A DNA stretch of 64,000 nucleotides from Symsagittifera roscoffensis. Its lineage: Eukaryota > Xenacoelomorpha > Acoela > Convolutidae. Below the pieces are notes generated by a model. It did no database searches. It was not told where the DNA came from and saw only the letters and a program-made list of their open reading frames with translations. The translations under genes were made by a program, and so were the position numbers. Shown piece after piece: positions 52,371 to 62,929 of this stretch; positions within the stretch are counted from its first letter, which is position 1; each line of letters starts with the position of its first letter. Location of the stretch: positions 31,155,932-31,219,931 of the forward strand of contig NC_087064.1 of NCBI RefSeq assembly GCF_963678635.1, read 5' to 3'.

Positions 52371-52989
52371 TTAGAAATGTAAAAGTTCATATTCTGGTTC
52401 GCTAAGGCAATCAATGGAAAGATCTCAGGAACGAAGCAGTGACTATGCCTTAGCGCGTGTGGTTTTGGATATGAACAAAGTAACAGCACTACTGACTGCG
52501 TTGATTATCAAACCAGAAATTTTTTTAACCAAAACCTTCCGCGAAACTGCCTGGCGCGTTGAAAGTAATTTCATTTATGTACTTTCCAGGGTTTGCACAG
52601 AGCTCAAAAGTTTAGACTGGCTGAGCTAGAAAAAGTTAGTGTGTCCGACTGCGTACAAAATATATCTTCGGATCATTGCTTCAACAGACATTTTTGCAAA
52701 AAATTATTTTGAAGTTTCGTTTTTTTTTCTCAAATTTTCTACCCTTTTTCATTAGTCGCAGTTGTGTATTGAATTGAAGTTCAAATACGAAGAAGGTTGA
52801 AATATTGTATATTTCAGCCAGCACGGGAGAAAACCAGTCTAAAAGCACAAGAAAAAAATAACTGTTTTTCTCGACGCAGTGATTTTTTGAAGAATTTTTA
52901 TTAGGTTAGCGAGGAAAAATTAATTTCAATAGAAAGTAAATCATTGTAACGGAGAACCGAAACAAGTATTTATATTAGAGCTAACAGGT
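52371..52989. other. no gene supported
   Basis: AT-rich spacer. The frame 52414-52629 has no recognisable features. The right part may be the decayed upstream part of the LINE relic that follows. Confidence 0.3.
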
Positions 52990-54830
52990 AGGTAAACTTA
53001 CAAAATCATCAGGTGTTACAAGCTTGTATGTAAATGGTTTAAATGTAAGAGAACCATCTGCGATAGCTGACGCGTTCCATAATTTCCTCACTTCAATAGG
53101 TAGGAATCTAGCAAATCAACTTCCACAGACAGAACCAATTATCAAAACTGCCAGTGCATCCTAGTCAGTTTTTTTCTCCTAATTTTTTAATGAAGTGATT
53201 AACGTAATCATTAGCCCAAAGCCGAAACAATCACCAGGTATTGATAAATCAACAATTATTTCCTAATTACATTACGAGGCCAAACTATTTGGGGGCACCA
53301 TTTGCGTCTGAGTGTTCTTGAATTCCAGAGACAAGTCTTTCAACATGTTTCAAAATCTAAGTGGAAACATAAATTTTGTCGGCACATTTATTTTTTCGCA
53401 GATTCGGCAACAAGCGAATATAGCTAGTTCTAGGTTTTGCAACTGCAAGCGGATTCCGGAAAATATAAGCGGATCCCTCAAACTCAATTTGATTGTAGTT
53501 CTGTTTGTTATCCTGAACTGAACCAGTCGTTGCGTGAACAATGAAGAGCTATAGCTAGAATTATTATCTAGCAAACGCGGAATTTGAAAGACGGGAAGTA
53601 AATATTGTTATTGGAATTCAATAAACAAGTTTTAACCATTGTTCAACTAAATTCGTGGATGTACCCCTTAAATGATCAGAATAAAATAAATTTCATTAAT
53701 AATTTACTATTATCACCCATGAAATAGTTTAACTCTGTTTGTTTTCATTCTTTCAGTATTTGAGATTGGAAAAAGTGTTCATTCTATCAATATTTGAGAT
53801 GGGAAAGTTGTTGGCAGTTAATGATTTTGAATTGTTGGACAAACTTGCTGATCACCCACAGAAAAAATTTAATTTAGAAATATAATTTCAAGGCGTAACT
53901 ATATTTGTTAGTGGAACCCGCACACAAAATGCGGATATCGCTGGCAATTTGCGGATTCCGCTTAGAATTTGCGGTTTTCACAACAGTTAAAGTTTGCGAA
54001 ACCTATATTTATAAAATTTGTATATGGTTTTCACAAACTGTTCGAGATTCCACAAGTACTGTTGCGGATTACGCAAATTTGCCTACTTTTTGAGCGACTT
54101 GGAATGACAGAGTTTTAGATTTTTGTTTAGGTAATTCAAAACAGCAAAGAAGAACAAAAAAAATAGAAATGTTGATGGTTCTGTGACAAATCTGATTTTT
54201 GTCTTTTGCGGAATCCGTTCACAGTTAACAAAATGCTTAGTTTGGCCTCGTAATGTTACTCATTATTTTTTTTGCGCCCTGTCTAACAAAATTGATCAGT
54301 CTGTTTTTTGAATTTGGATTTATTCCTGCTCAAGTCAAATACGCAAGGTTTTTGCAACCTGATAAAACCCAGCACACTAGATGTAATTAACTATCACTCA
54401 ATTTCTCTGCTTATCAACAGCAGCAAAATTTCAGAAACAATTATGTTTTTGCGATTAAATAGTAACTAGGAAATTTCAAATCTGTTCGGCAGGCAAATCG
54501 TATTCCGAGAAAAGAGCAAGTTTTACTGGCTAGCGACACCAACAAAAAATTTTTGTAGAGTTTCAGCATAAAATTTTGTTGAATCAGAGCGCTACGGATT
54601 CCGAGTCGTAATTAGTAAAAAGCTGAGTTGCCAAGTTTTAGAATGGAATCATTGCGGGAAAGTTAGCAAAAAAACTGTTTGGTTACTTTTTAATCTGGGC
54701 GTTCTGCGAGGCTTTTTGTTAGGTCATGTGATTTTTCTCGTCTTCAGTAATGATATGCGTGAAGAATGTTAATCGTCGGGTTTTGTTTTATTTGCGGCTG
54801 GTATCTATTTAATTAATTGCAGTCCGGACC
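52990..54830 (+). pseudogene. LINE reverse transcriptase relic, interrupted by a TIR element
   Basis: Translated pieces show the usual order of a jockey/CR1-like RT. A linker ends in KQSPGID (53225-53245). After the inserted element comes an FGFIPAQVKYA stretch near 54.31-54.34 kb, then a SISLLINSSKISE stretch near 54.39-54.43 kb, then GVLRGFLLG near 54.70 kb (motif B), then LFAAG near 54.79 kb where an active enzyme has the catalytic Asp pair. Several stops and one frameshift are present. It differs from the intact LINE at 0.25-6.3 kb and belongs to another family. Confidence 0.65.
53270..54255. mobile_element. 986-bp TIR element (PIF/Harbinger-like MITE) inserted in LINE relic
   Basis: Perfect 18-bp terminal inverted repeats, CATTACGAGGCCAAACTA (53270-53287) and its reverse complement (54238-54255), are flanked by TTA on both sides (53267-53269 and 54256-54258). 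When the element plus one TTA is taken out, the RT relic continues in the same frame, which confirms the boundaries. A 3-bp TTA/TAA duplication is typical of PIF/Harbinger elements. No transposase ORF is visible, so it is non-autonomous. Confidence 0.85.
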
Positions 54831-55079
54831 TGTAAGATTTTCAGTCAGATCTATTAAATTTTCTTTGCTGGTTAGTTTCGACTCTTCATTCGGGCAAAAC
54901 TGCCTAATTAATTTCAATAATGATTGTGGAGCTTGCAGTTTTTGCTTTGTTTTTCATAAAATGGTTATGTTGCTGTCTGCCTGCTAATTTTAAGGTTTAT
55001 TGATCAGCAATTAATTATACTAGTGTCTAAAGAGGTGCTTCGAATTTTTGACAATTCACTAAAAACATTTTTTTTTTCG
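54831..55079. other. no gene seen
   Basis: AT-rich spacer, possibly the decayed 3' end of the LINE relic. Confidence 0.3.
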
Positions 55080-56495
55080 GAAAAAATTCTGCAACCTCTG
55101 GGTGAAATCTCAATTATAAGATTGGTAATTTCAAACTCTGTAAAAAAGTTTTTTCCACTCGAAGCTTGATAAACCATAAAAACGTCATATCTCAGAAGCT
55201 TAAAAGGCGTTAGGAGAATTTTGTAGGCTCTGAGGCTACACTGACAGCCCCAAAAACTTTTTTTTGAGAATTTCGTGATTTTTTTCAGTCTAAGTTTCCC
55301 GAAAAGTTTTGAAAAATCCTTAAAAAAACGTCATAGCTTAGAAACTAAAGGGATTTGAGCATTCGAATTTGAAGGCAATATTCTCAACTGCTGAGAGTAC
55401 CCTGACTATCAAGTTGTCTCACTATAAGGCTGCAAATTTTTCTATTGTGAAGTTTCAAAAATCATAATAAAACTTCAGATTTGAGAGTACTACAACCTTT
55501 GAGAGTACTACAAGGTTAAGAATTCCAAAGTTTTCTGAAAATTTTGGAAAATGATAAAAAAACGTTGTATCTGGAGAACTAAAAGGATCGCGATCATATG
55601 TATATTTGAAACCAAGGTTCGCAACCCCTGAGAGTACCTTGATAGCGCCTCACAATAAAATTGGGAAGTTCAAATTTTGTCCATTTTTTATCCAACTTCT
55701 TTGAAAAATTACAAAGACACGAAAAAGATCAATCTCAGAAACTGCAAGCATTTGAGCTGTCGCATTTACACGCAAGATTTTTAAATCCTACGAGCACTTT
55801 AACAAAACAATTTAAATTTTGTGAATTTCAATTTTTGTGAATTTTTTAAATTTCAGTTTCCTGGAATTTTTTGGAAAAAAAAAATACGTCATACGTCATA
55901 TCTCGAAAACTACTCGAATTTAAGCGCTCATATTTGGAAGGATGATTCGCAACCGGTGACATTATCTTCACAGTACCTCCCTACTCAGCTGAGAAATTTA
56001 AAATTTTTGAATCGATTTGAATCTAAGTTTTCTGAAATTTTAAAAGAAATAATAAAAATTGTCAGAGTTCTAAAACTACTAGGACTTGAGCAGTCATTTT
56101 TAGAGGCAAGATTTACAATCCTAAGATTATTCATTCAGCACTCTACTACATGATTGAAGATTTCAATTTCTGTGAATGTTTTTAAATTTAATTTTTCTGA
56201 AAACTTTTGAACAAAGCACAAAAATTGTCGTATTTTGTAAACTACAAGGTATCATAATTGGAGGCGCAACTCCTGGGGGAATCCTGACAGCATCCCATTA
56301 TTGTTTTGATAATTTCAAAGTTGGTGAAGTAAACAATGCATTCAAACAGGAAAATTGAAAAAAAATTTTAACCATTGCATAACGCGATACAGCTTAAACG
56401 TGAAAAAAAGTCTTTCGTTAAGCATCCAAAAAAAGTAGTTTGAAATAGCTTAAATATGGCGAAACAGTGAAGACCGCATTTAAATATATAAACAA
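55080..56495 (+). repeat. interspersed repeat A, copy 2
   Basis: Units of about 130-160 bp with CGTCATATCTCAGAAGC-like, ATTTGAGC and GAGAGTACC blocks, oriented opposite to the copy at 6.4-7.8 kb. The array ends with GGAAAATTGAAAAAAAATT, ATTGCATAACGCGATACAGC, TTAAACGTGAAAAAAAG and GTGAAGACCGCATTTAAATAT, matching the edge of the other copy. Short frames inside are not considered genes. Confidence 0.65.
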
Positions 56496-57836
56496 TTTTT
56501 CACTTGATATTGCCAAATTTAAATCTTATTCAGAAAAATTTGTGGGTTAATTCTAAAATGGCACATTTTATACCCAAAGCTATGTTGGTTAATAATTATA
56601 AAGCAAAAGTAAAACCAATTGGTCAGTATTGTCTGCCTTTTTGTGGTTGTCCGTCTTTCATAAATCCTGTGTTGTTTTCGTTCTGACTATTTGAAAAATG
56701 GCGTGGAACTTCGTTTTCGGGAGTAATTTTTTTTTCCATGCAAAATCAGGTACCACAAATAATCATCGGACTGGGTTGAGTGATATATCATATTAAAGCC
56801 CTGTGGTTTCAGTCGTGGTTCAAACCACATTTAAAAATTTCCAAAGAGTCTTAATTTGAGCGAATAAAGCAAGCGAGCAGGCTTACATAAGCTGAATTTT
56901 TCCTAACTTAAGACCTTAAAACTTAATTTTAAGCAAATAAAGCTAGTTTTTGTTTTTTTTATTTAGCTGTATTTTGAGAGCCAAAAACTTCAAATATTCC
57001 AAAATTTTTCTGCGAAAAGTTTTGAAAATTTTTAAAAACTTTCATAGTTTTTCTTGTCATTTTTCTACTAAAATTTTTGTCCAATTTGCCTATATTACTA
57101 CGACTGTCTAATCTGACCAAATTTTTTTTAAGTCAGATCTTTTTATCACACTAAGCAGAAAAAACAAGACTATTTGGAAAAAATTTTCTAAACCGTAATT
57201 TTTTAAAAACCATTGTCGGAACATTCTGTGTTACTTGCACAGTAACCGGCTATCCTTGTTGTTTTTTGCTTATGCATATAAAATTCTTCAAAGTGGAATG
57301 TTTCATGTGTAATTTTGGTCTGAAATGAACTTCTGCATGATAAAATTTTTTCTATCCGTGAACTATCTTCAATAAGTCATCGTTTTTGTTTCAAAATGTT
57401 TCGAAAACAAGTTTTTTTATTGAATTCCGACCCAAATATTTTGGCCAAAATGGCCAAAATATTTGACGGAATGGCAACCCGAAATGGCAAACCAAATTGG
57501 CCAAAATGGCAACCCGAGGATCTTCATTTTTAGTTTTTAAAAAACTTTTGTGCTCTAAGAAAAATAAATCTATTTCAATACAGAACCGTGTGAGTCAAAG
57601 TTTTCTAACATTTCAAGTGAGAATAAAAAACTGCCAGAAAAAAAACTAGAGAAAATACGCAACCATCAAAATTTTGTTTGGTATTAAATTGTTAGTACAA
57701 AACATTTTAGGAAGCTTAGAACCCACTTACTTCAAGTTCGGCAGTTAGTTAGAATCCTTAAACAATTAACAAAGTGTGGTGACAAAACAATTTAGATAAA
57801 TTGCGAATCTGTGCCTAAAAGTTGGTTTCGCAAGAA
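56496..57836. other. repeat mosaic, no gene supported
   Basis: Contains a weak tRNA-like B box, GGTTCAAACC, near 56808 preceded by TTGAGTGATATATCA. It also holds the 57035-57245 relative of 49930-50110, and a cluster of GGCCAAAATGG repeats at about 57430-57530. No reading frame with recognisable features. Confidence 0.35.
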
Positions 57837-58238
57837 ACAAGACTGCCTTTTAAGGTCTATGGAGCAGTAATAACATGAAAAATTTAGATAAAATAAAAAA
57901 GATTTTTTTTATTTGAGATTTGTGAAAATTATCCCCCACTTGCCATATAAAATACAAAGTGATAGATGTGGTTCCTGGTAATAAATCAATTAAGGCAAAT
58001 AAGCTTCATTCAACTAATTTGGAACGGTTTCTAGGACGGATTAAATCTCCGCTTACACGTTATTAGCGCGAAATATATCGCGCGCTAACTGTCTCAAATT
58101 GGCCAAAATGGCGATTTTAGTTTAAGCTCAGCACGGCAATTTTTAAATGATATCGTAAAAAGTCGAAATTTTTCTGAAGAATAAAACCACCCGAGCTTAA
58201 ATGTTTCGTTACTTTCGTTTCGAAAGTCGGAACAATAA
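57837..58238 (+). mobile_element. palindrome-rich MITE-like family P, copy 1 (5' end deleted)
   Basis: Shares GACTGCCTTTTAAGG, TCCCCCAC, TAAGCTTC.TTCAAC, GCGCGAAATATATCGCGCG and CGAAAGTCGGAACAATAA with copies at 60.1 and 61.9 kb. A near-perfect 26-bp palindrome (TTAGCGCG...CGCGCTAA) lies at 58063-58088. Relative to the other copies, about 35 bp between two GACTGC repeats at the 5' end is missing. Confidence 0.65.
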
Positions 58239-58618
58239 TAGCGTTAAAAAGTTAAATTTCAATGTTTTTTTTTCAGGCGATTGAAGTTGTAATATATTTT
58301 AATTAATTGTAATTTATTGAGGCTGTAAATTTAATATTCAAATGAGGTATCAGGGTTAGCGTCGTGAGGGCGAGTGCCCGTGGCTGGTATTAGACAGAAT
58401 TTATTGCTTCAATCGAGTTGAATATTTTAATAGATAAAATTTGTTATAGGCATGTTATTTTCATTTGCTATGAGGCATGTTTTAATTATTGTTATACCTT
58501 ACGGTAAACCCATTTCGGTTATCTTATCACAGCCTGAAGCTGTTGCGGTTCCTTCATTTTCTAGTTATTAATCGTGTTTATTAACCAGTAAAAGATAGAA
58601 CTTATGGAGCAGGCTTGT
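58239..58618. other. no gene seen
   Basis: AT-rich spacer with a GGGCGAGTGCCC hairpin near 58368. Nothing recognised. Confidence 0.3.
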
Positions 58619-58704
58619 CCTACCCGTACCGAACTTTTTGGCCATAATCATATCTGATCATTGTAAAATCATGCAAAATTCATGTCTGTAACAGATGTGT
58701 AGCA

Positions 58705-58945
58705 TGTCTATATTCGGCATGCACATACCTGCATCAGACCTGCATCAGGTGTGCTAACTGAAGATATGCTCACACCTGCAGCATGCATGATCATGCATGA
58801 ACTGAACATGCTCACACCTGCATGATACATGATCATACCTGAACTAAACATGCTCACACCTGCAGGATACATGATCATACCTGAACTAAACATGCTCACA
58901 TCTGCAAGATACATGGCCATGCCTGAACCGAATATGCTCAAATCG
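58705..58945. repeat. 42-bp minisatellite
   Basis: About five diverged units of 42 bp with ACATGCTCACACCTGC and ATGATCATACCTGAAC blocks (unit starts at 58806 and 58848 are 42 bp apart). Because 42 is divisible by 3, the minus strand shows an open frame of repeated 14-residue units. That frame is taken as a by-product, not a gene. Confidence 0.8.
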
Positions 58946-59254
58946 GTATCTTCAATATTATAAGATAATTAAAGAAATGGTTAAATTGTAACAACATCAT
59001 AAACTCAGCTTGATAATGTGACACTTTACTTCAAATTTTTAGTTTTTTTTTTCAAATTTTTTCTGACATCGGTGAAGTTTTTTGTTGAAAATTTACTGTA
59101 GTCGTTAGATGCATCTTTCTTTAATTGCCAGCAGGGAGTCGTTAGTAGCGGGGCGTGTGGATACTTTTCTCTGTTTCCTGTCAACATAAAACTAATTGTT
59201 AGTCAAAACATCATCACTTTAAATAAATGCTTAACAAATAAAGTTAGACAAAAA

Positions 59255-59535
59255 TCATGCGTTAAAAAGTAGTCGCATATATGTTTTTAGTTTATTCAAT
59301 GAGATTAATAGTATCAACCAATCAAATCTTTTTAATTTATTCGCAATTATTGTGGCTACTGGTTTGCGAAAATTTAAAGATTTTTATGTTCCAATCAAAT
59401 TTTGCAAAAATCATGCGTTAAAAAGTAGTCGCACATTTGTTGTTAATTTATTCAATGAGATCATCAGTATCAACCAATCAAATCTTTTTAATTTATTCGC
59501 AATTATTGCGGCTACTGGTTCGCGAAAATTGAAGG
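59255..59535. repeat. two-unit tandem duplication, 156-bp period
   Basis: TCATGCGTTAAAAAGTAGTC starts at 59255 and again at 59411. Each is followed by TATTCAATGAGAT, CAACCAATCAAATCTTTTTA and ATTATTG.GGCTACTGGTT. The units are roughly 90% alike. It lies inside the foldback-like element. Confidence 0.85.
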
Positions 59536-60102
59536 CTTATTGGCCAAAAAATTTTGTGACGAATTGCTTCAATTCAATGCTTTATAGTTCAAACCGGGGA
59601 TTCTTAGTTTTTTCGACTATCCCTCCCGTTGATCCCCTGAAACTAACCTGACGTCCTCTTTTTTGGGATGTAGATGCGACATAATTTTCTTCATTTGAAG
59701 ATATTTGACTCGAGGAGGTAAATTTGGATAAGCTCATTTCAAAAAAAATCTGAAAAAGTGAATTTTTAACAACAAAGACCAATTAGTCAAGATACGATGT
59801 GAATTTGTCAAGTTTTCAGTCAGTCGTTATCATGTCTGCGACAGGTATGAACATGTTTCACTCAGGTCTGATCATGTAAGATCCAGGTACGACCACGTCT
59901 GTAGAAAAATACGCATGCTCACTTGTGAACAGCCCTGCATAATGGGGGAACAGTCCTGAGAATATTCTCTCCCCTGCTAAATGGATGTCCAGCCGTGAAA
60001 TGGCACAAAAAGTTCAGTACGGGTAGAACTTTCAACCGCGCGGAAAACAGATGATCGATGACGTTGTTACGTTTTCAACTTTCCGCTCAAATCATAAATT
60101 TT

Positions 60103-60647
60103 TAACAAGACTGCTCGTATCAGGGCGAAGCCTTGAATGTTCCGACTGCCTTTTAAGGTTTATGGAGCAGCAGTAATAACATAAAAATATTAAATGAAAT
60201 AATATAAAATGAAAATTTTTTTTTTCTAAAATTTGAAATTTTTTCTTGAAAATCATCCCCCCACACGTCATATAAAGTATAAAAAGATAGATTTCGTTCC
60301 TTGTAAAAAATCAATTATGGCAAATAAGCTTCGTTCAACCAATTTGGAACAATTTCTAAGACGGATTAACTCTGCGCTTACGCGTTAATAGCGCGAAATA
60401 TATCGCGCGTTAATTGTCCCAAATTGGCCAAAGTGGCAATCTTTAAACCCTCATAACTTTACGAAAAATGATCACAGGTGAAATATCTTTTCAAATTTAA
60501 GCTCAGGACAACAATAGCTTTCGAATGATATAAAAAAATTCCGTCAAAAATGGCCAGTTAAAAAGTCGAAATTTGTCTGAAGAAAAAAAAAACCCACCCC
60601 GAGCACAAATATTCCGTTACTTTCGTATCGAAAGTCGGAACAATAAA
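60103..60647 (+). mobile_element. palindrome-rich MITE-like family P, copy 2
   Basis: Begins AACAAGACTGCTCGTATCAG, then GGGCGAAGCC, then TGTTCCGACTGCC, and ends CGTATCGAAAGTCGGAACAATAA. TGTTCCGACT and AGTCGGAACA form a 10-bp inverted pair. A TTTCG/CGAAA hairpin sits next to the right end and a GCGCG palindrome in the middle. The right end lies three bases from the candidate exon at 60651-60844. Confidence 0.7.
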
Positions 60648-60650
60648 TAC

Positions 60651-60844
60651 TATCTTGAAGTTTTCGATACGCTCAAAATAATCTACGTTCAATAGTCTGG
60701 CTGTTTTTCTGATATGGGGGAACTTGGACAATCGTATCAAATACTCATGCGACATCTGAGCTATATAAAGGTCAATAGAGTACATGAACGTTCTCGCCAA
60801 CTGTGATTTGTTAACATAATTCATGGAGTAGATATCTTGACAGT
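60651..60844 (-). other. candidate internal coding exon of an unrecognised gene
   Basis: On the minus strand an acceptor, CTTTTAATCAG, is followed by 194 bp open in one frame (64 full codons) and a GTATTT donor. Codon use is noticeably richer in C/G at third positions (ATC, TAC, TCC, AAC, TTC, CCC) than surrounding DNA, which suggests real coding sequence. The peptide includes ARTFMYSIDLYIAQMSHEYL and KTARLLNVDYFERIENFKI. I do not recognise the family. The donor side abuts a family P element, so the exon may have been cut short by that insertion. No neighbouring exon was found. Confidence 0.35.
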
Positions 60845-61144
60845 CTGATTAAAAGCTAGATTACTGTGTAATGCACTCCGGCTAGGTTGTAATGTTGCCA
60901 AGAGACTTCAATCGCCTGTCTGTTTGCAGATTGATCAATTGGCTCGAATAACTTAATTGGATTATGTGATATCAAATTTAGTCAGTCAGTTTCGAGTGTT
61001 GATTAGAATCCAAGTTAATCGACCACAAACGTGAGGCTGTTTGATCAATTGCACGTTTGGAATAGAGGTCAACGTCAACAAGTTCACTAATTACAATAAA
61101 AATTGAATTATTAAAAATTACTATATTAACGCCAAATTTGAATC

Positions 61145-61293
61145 ATGTTACTCCAATCAACTTCAAAAAAGTTGCGGGGTACTAGTCCCTTCGCAATTTA
61201 TACGTTTCAGAGTTTGTTCTTTAAGTACATTTACGCGTCAACTTATGCATTTTTGGGACAATACCTCAATGTTGAAGGCCATCAATACCAAAG
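61145..61293 (+). other. candidate first coding exon of an unrecognised membrane protein gene
   Basis: ATG at 61145 opens 49 codons plus two bases and ends at a good donor, AAAG|GTAGGT. The peptide has a polar start (LLQSTSKKLRGTSPFAIYTF) and then an aromatic hydrophobic stretch (FFKYIYASTYAFLGQYLNVE). The pattern recalls the first membrane helix of transporters of the major facilitator type, a weak resemblance only. No second exon was identified in the remaining 2.7 kb. Confidence 0.28.
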
Positions 61294-61878
61294 GTAGGTG
61301 TTGTTTAGCAGAAAAGTACTTTATGCTGCAAAGTAGCTACAAGGCTGGTTTAAATTATCCTGACAAAACGAATAAAACTTGACATTTAAAACACGTTTTT
61401 CTCAAAATGAATTGATTTTAGACAAAAATTGATGAAGACGAAACTTGCTGTGAGTTTTAGTGAAATTATAATTGTGCAATTTATTTGCGAAATTCAGAAC
61501 CGAAATTTTACTCAAAACCGATCTTTTTCTGGTCTTTTTAGTCAATGCTGATATAACTATGCCAAAGGTAGTCTCTCATGTAACCGAACAAGGTTTAAGA
61601 AGTATCTAGTCTCTAAAAATTTGAGGAAAATACTTTAAAATTATTTTCAAATAAAAAGTTGGTACTTAAAATTGTGAAAATGACGCTTTAGGCTATCAAA
61701 CGAAAAAAACTTATCTATACTAAATTTAGACGATTATACGTCTTAAACGCGATTCGGCTGCATAAGAGGCTCACTTTGGTATAGCTTTTATCAGCATTTG
61801 ATCCGGTAGTTCCAGCAAAACTCTTAATTGAGTGGAACAAGAAAAAATTTTGTGCCCGAATTTTGCAAAATAAATTGT
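61294..61878. other. no gene supported
   Basis: Spacer between the candidate exon and a family P element. Would be intron if the exon at 61145 is real. Confidence 0.3.
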
Positions 61879-62402
61879 AACAAGACTGCTCGTATCAGGG
61901 CGAAGCCCTGAATGTTCCGACTGCCTTTTAACGTTTAAGGAGCAGTAATAACCTATAAAACAAAATGTAATAAAATAAATTGACATTTTTTTTTTAATTT
62001 CGAAATTTTTTAACGAAAATCATCCCCCACACGCCATATAAAGTACAAAAGGATAGATTTCGCTGCTTGTAACAAATCAATTATGGCAAATAAGCTTCTT
62101 TCAACCAATTTGGAACGATTTCTAAGACGGATTTTGTCTCCGCTTACGCGTTAATAGCGCGAAATATATCGCGTGTTAATTGTCCCAAATTGGCAATCTT
62201 TAAACCCCTATAACTTTACAAAAAATGATCACAGGTGAAATATTTTTTCAAATTTAAGCTCAGACAACAATACCTTTTGAATGATATAAAAAATTTCCGT
62301 TAAAAATGGCTAATTAAAAAGTCGAAATTTGTCTGAAGAAAAAAAAACCCACCCCGAGCACAAATATTCCGTTACTTTCGTATCGAAAGTCGGAACAATA
62401 AT
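61879..62402 (+). mobile_element. palindrome-rich MITE-like family P, copy 3
   Basis: Closest to copy 2. Near the 5' end it has a perfect 7-bp hairpin, TCAGGGC-GAA-GCCCTGA (61896-61912). It has the TGTTCCGACT/AGTCGGAACA pair and the TTTCGTATCGAAA palindrome before the right end. It was inserted independently of copy 2, as flanks differ. Confidence 0.7.
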
Positions 62403-62929
62403 AATTTTGCAAAACTTCTCAGGAAGTTTCACCATCATCATTGTTGTGCTAGTGCTAAAAATCTGCTGAATTTGGAATAAAAACGCGTTTTAAATTTCAA
62501 GTCTTATTCGTTTGGTCCGTATGGTTCATATCAGCACTGAATTACAAAAGACTTTAAAAACTAACCACAATACTTTCCCGAAGATTTGCTTTTGTACTTC
62601 TGGTGCAGATCTAAGAATAATAAGAAGTTTGCAGGTATTGCGTACCATGAATTTGAATAATAATTATTGGGCCATAATCATCTCAAACTTTTTAACTTTT
62701 TTTTCAGTAAAAGTAATAAAATTTGTTCACGCTCAAATTTCTTTTCTCGCGGTTTGACTTTCGATTTCTTTTTAAGTTCAGCTCATTTCCTTTGTCAAAT
62801 TAAAGCCAAACTCCACGATCGAACAGCACAGGTGTAAAAGTCACGAAAAACGTGATCGACTGCAATATCCAAACAATTTCTACTAATTATGTAGGATGAT
62901 ATATTCAAACGAGAAACAGTTCTTCAAAT
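62403..62929. other. no gene supported
   Basis: AT-rich spacer. A frame at 62512-62757 lacks a convincing start and shows no features. Confidence 0.3.

Larger units (their letters stand above)
58619..60026. mobile_element. foldback-like element with inverted ends and minisatellite
   Basis: The left end reads CTACCCGTACCGAACTTTTT (58619-58638). The right end, reverse-complemented, reads CTACCCGTACTGAACTTTTT (60007-60026). Further inside, both arms carry CATGATCA.ACCTGA / CATG.TCA.ACCTG units in opposite orientation (58.70-58.94 and 59.83-59.91 kb). This gives long imperfect inverted arms with internal tandem subrepeats, the layout of foldback elements. About 0.9 kb of unrelated sequence lies between. 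No transposase was found, and a target duplication was not clear. Confidence 0.55.

Noticed and set aside
58708-58941. Minus-strand ORF with 14-residue repeats (GVSMFSSGMIMY type)
   Set aside because: Its periodicity is that of the 42-bp minisatellite, which stays open by chance. It has no start context and no flanking gene structure.
60103-60647. Family P as Helitrons, because of the hairpin near one end
   Set aside because: No CTRR end follows the hairpin in either orientation and no 5' TC boundary was clear. The 10-bp inverted pair favours a MITE-like element, though ends remain unproven.
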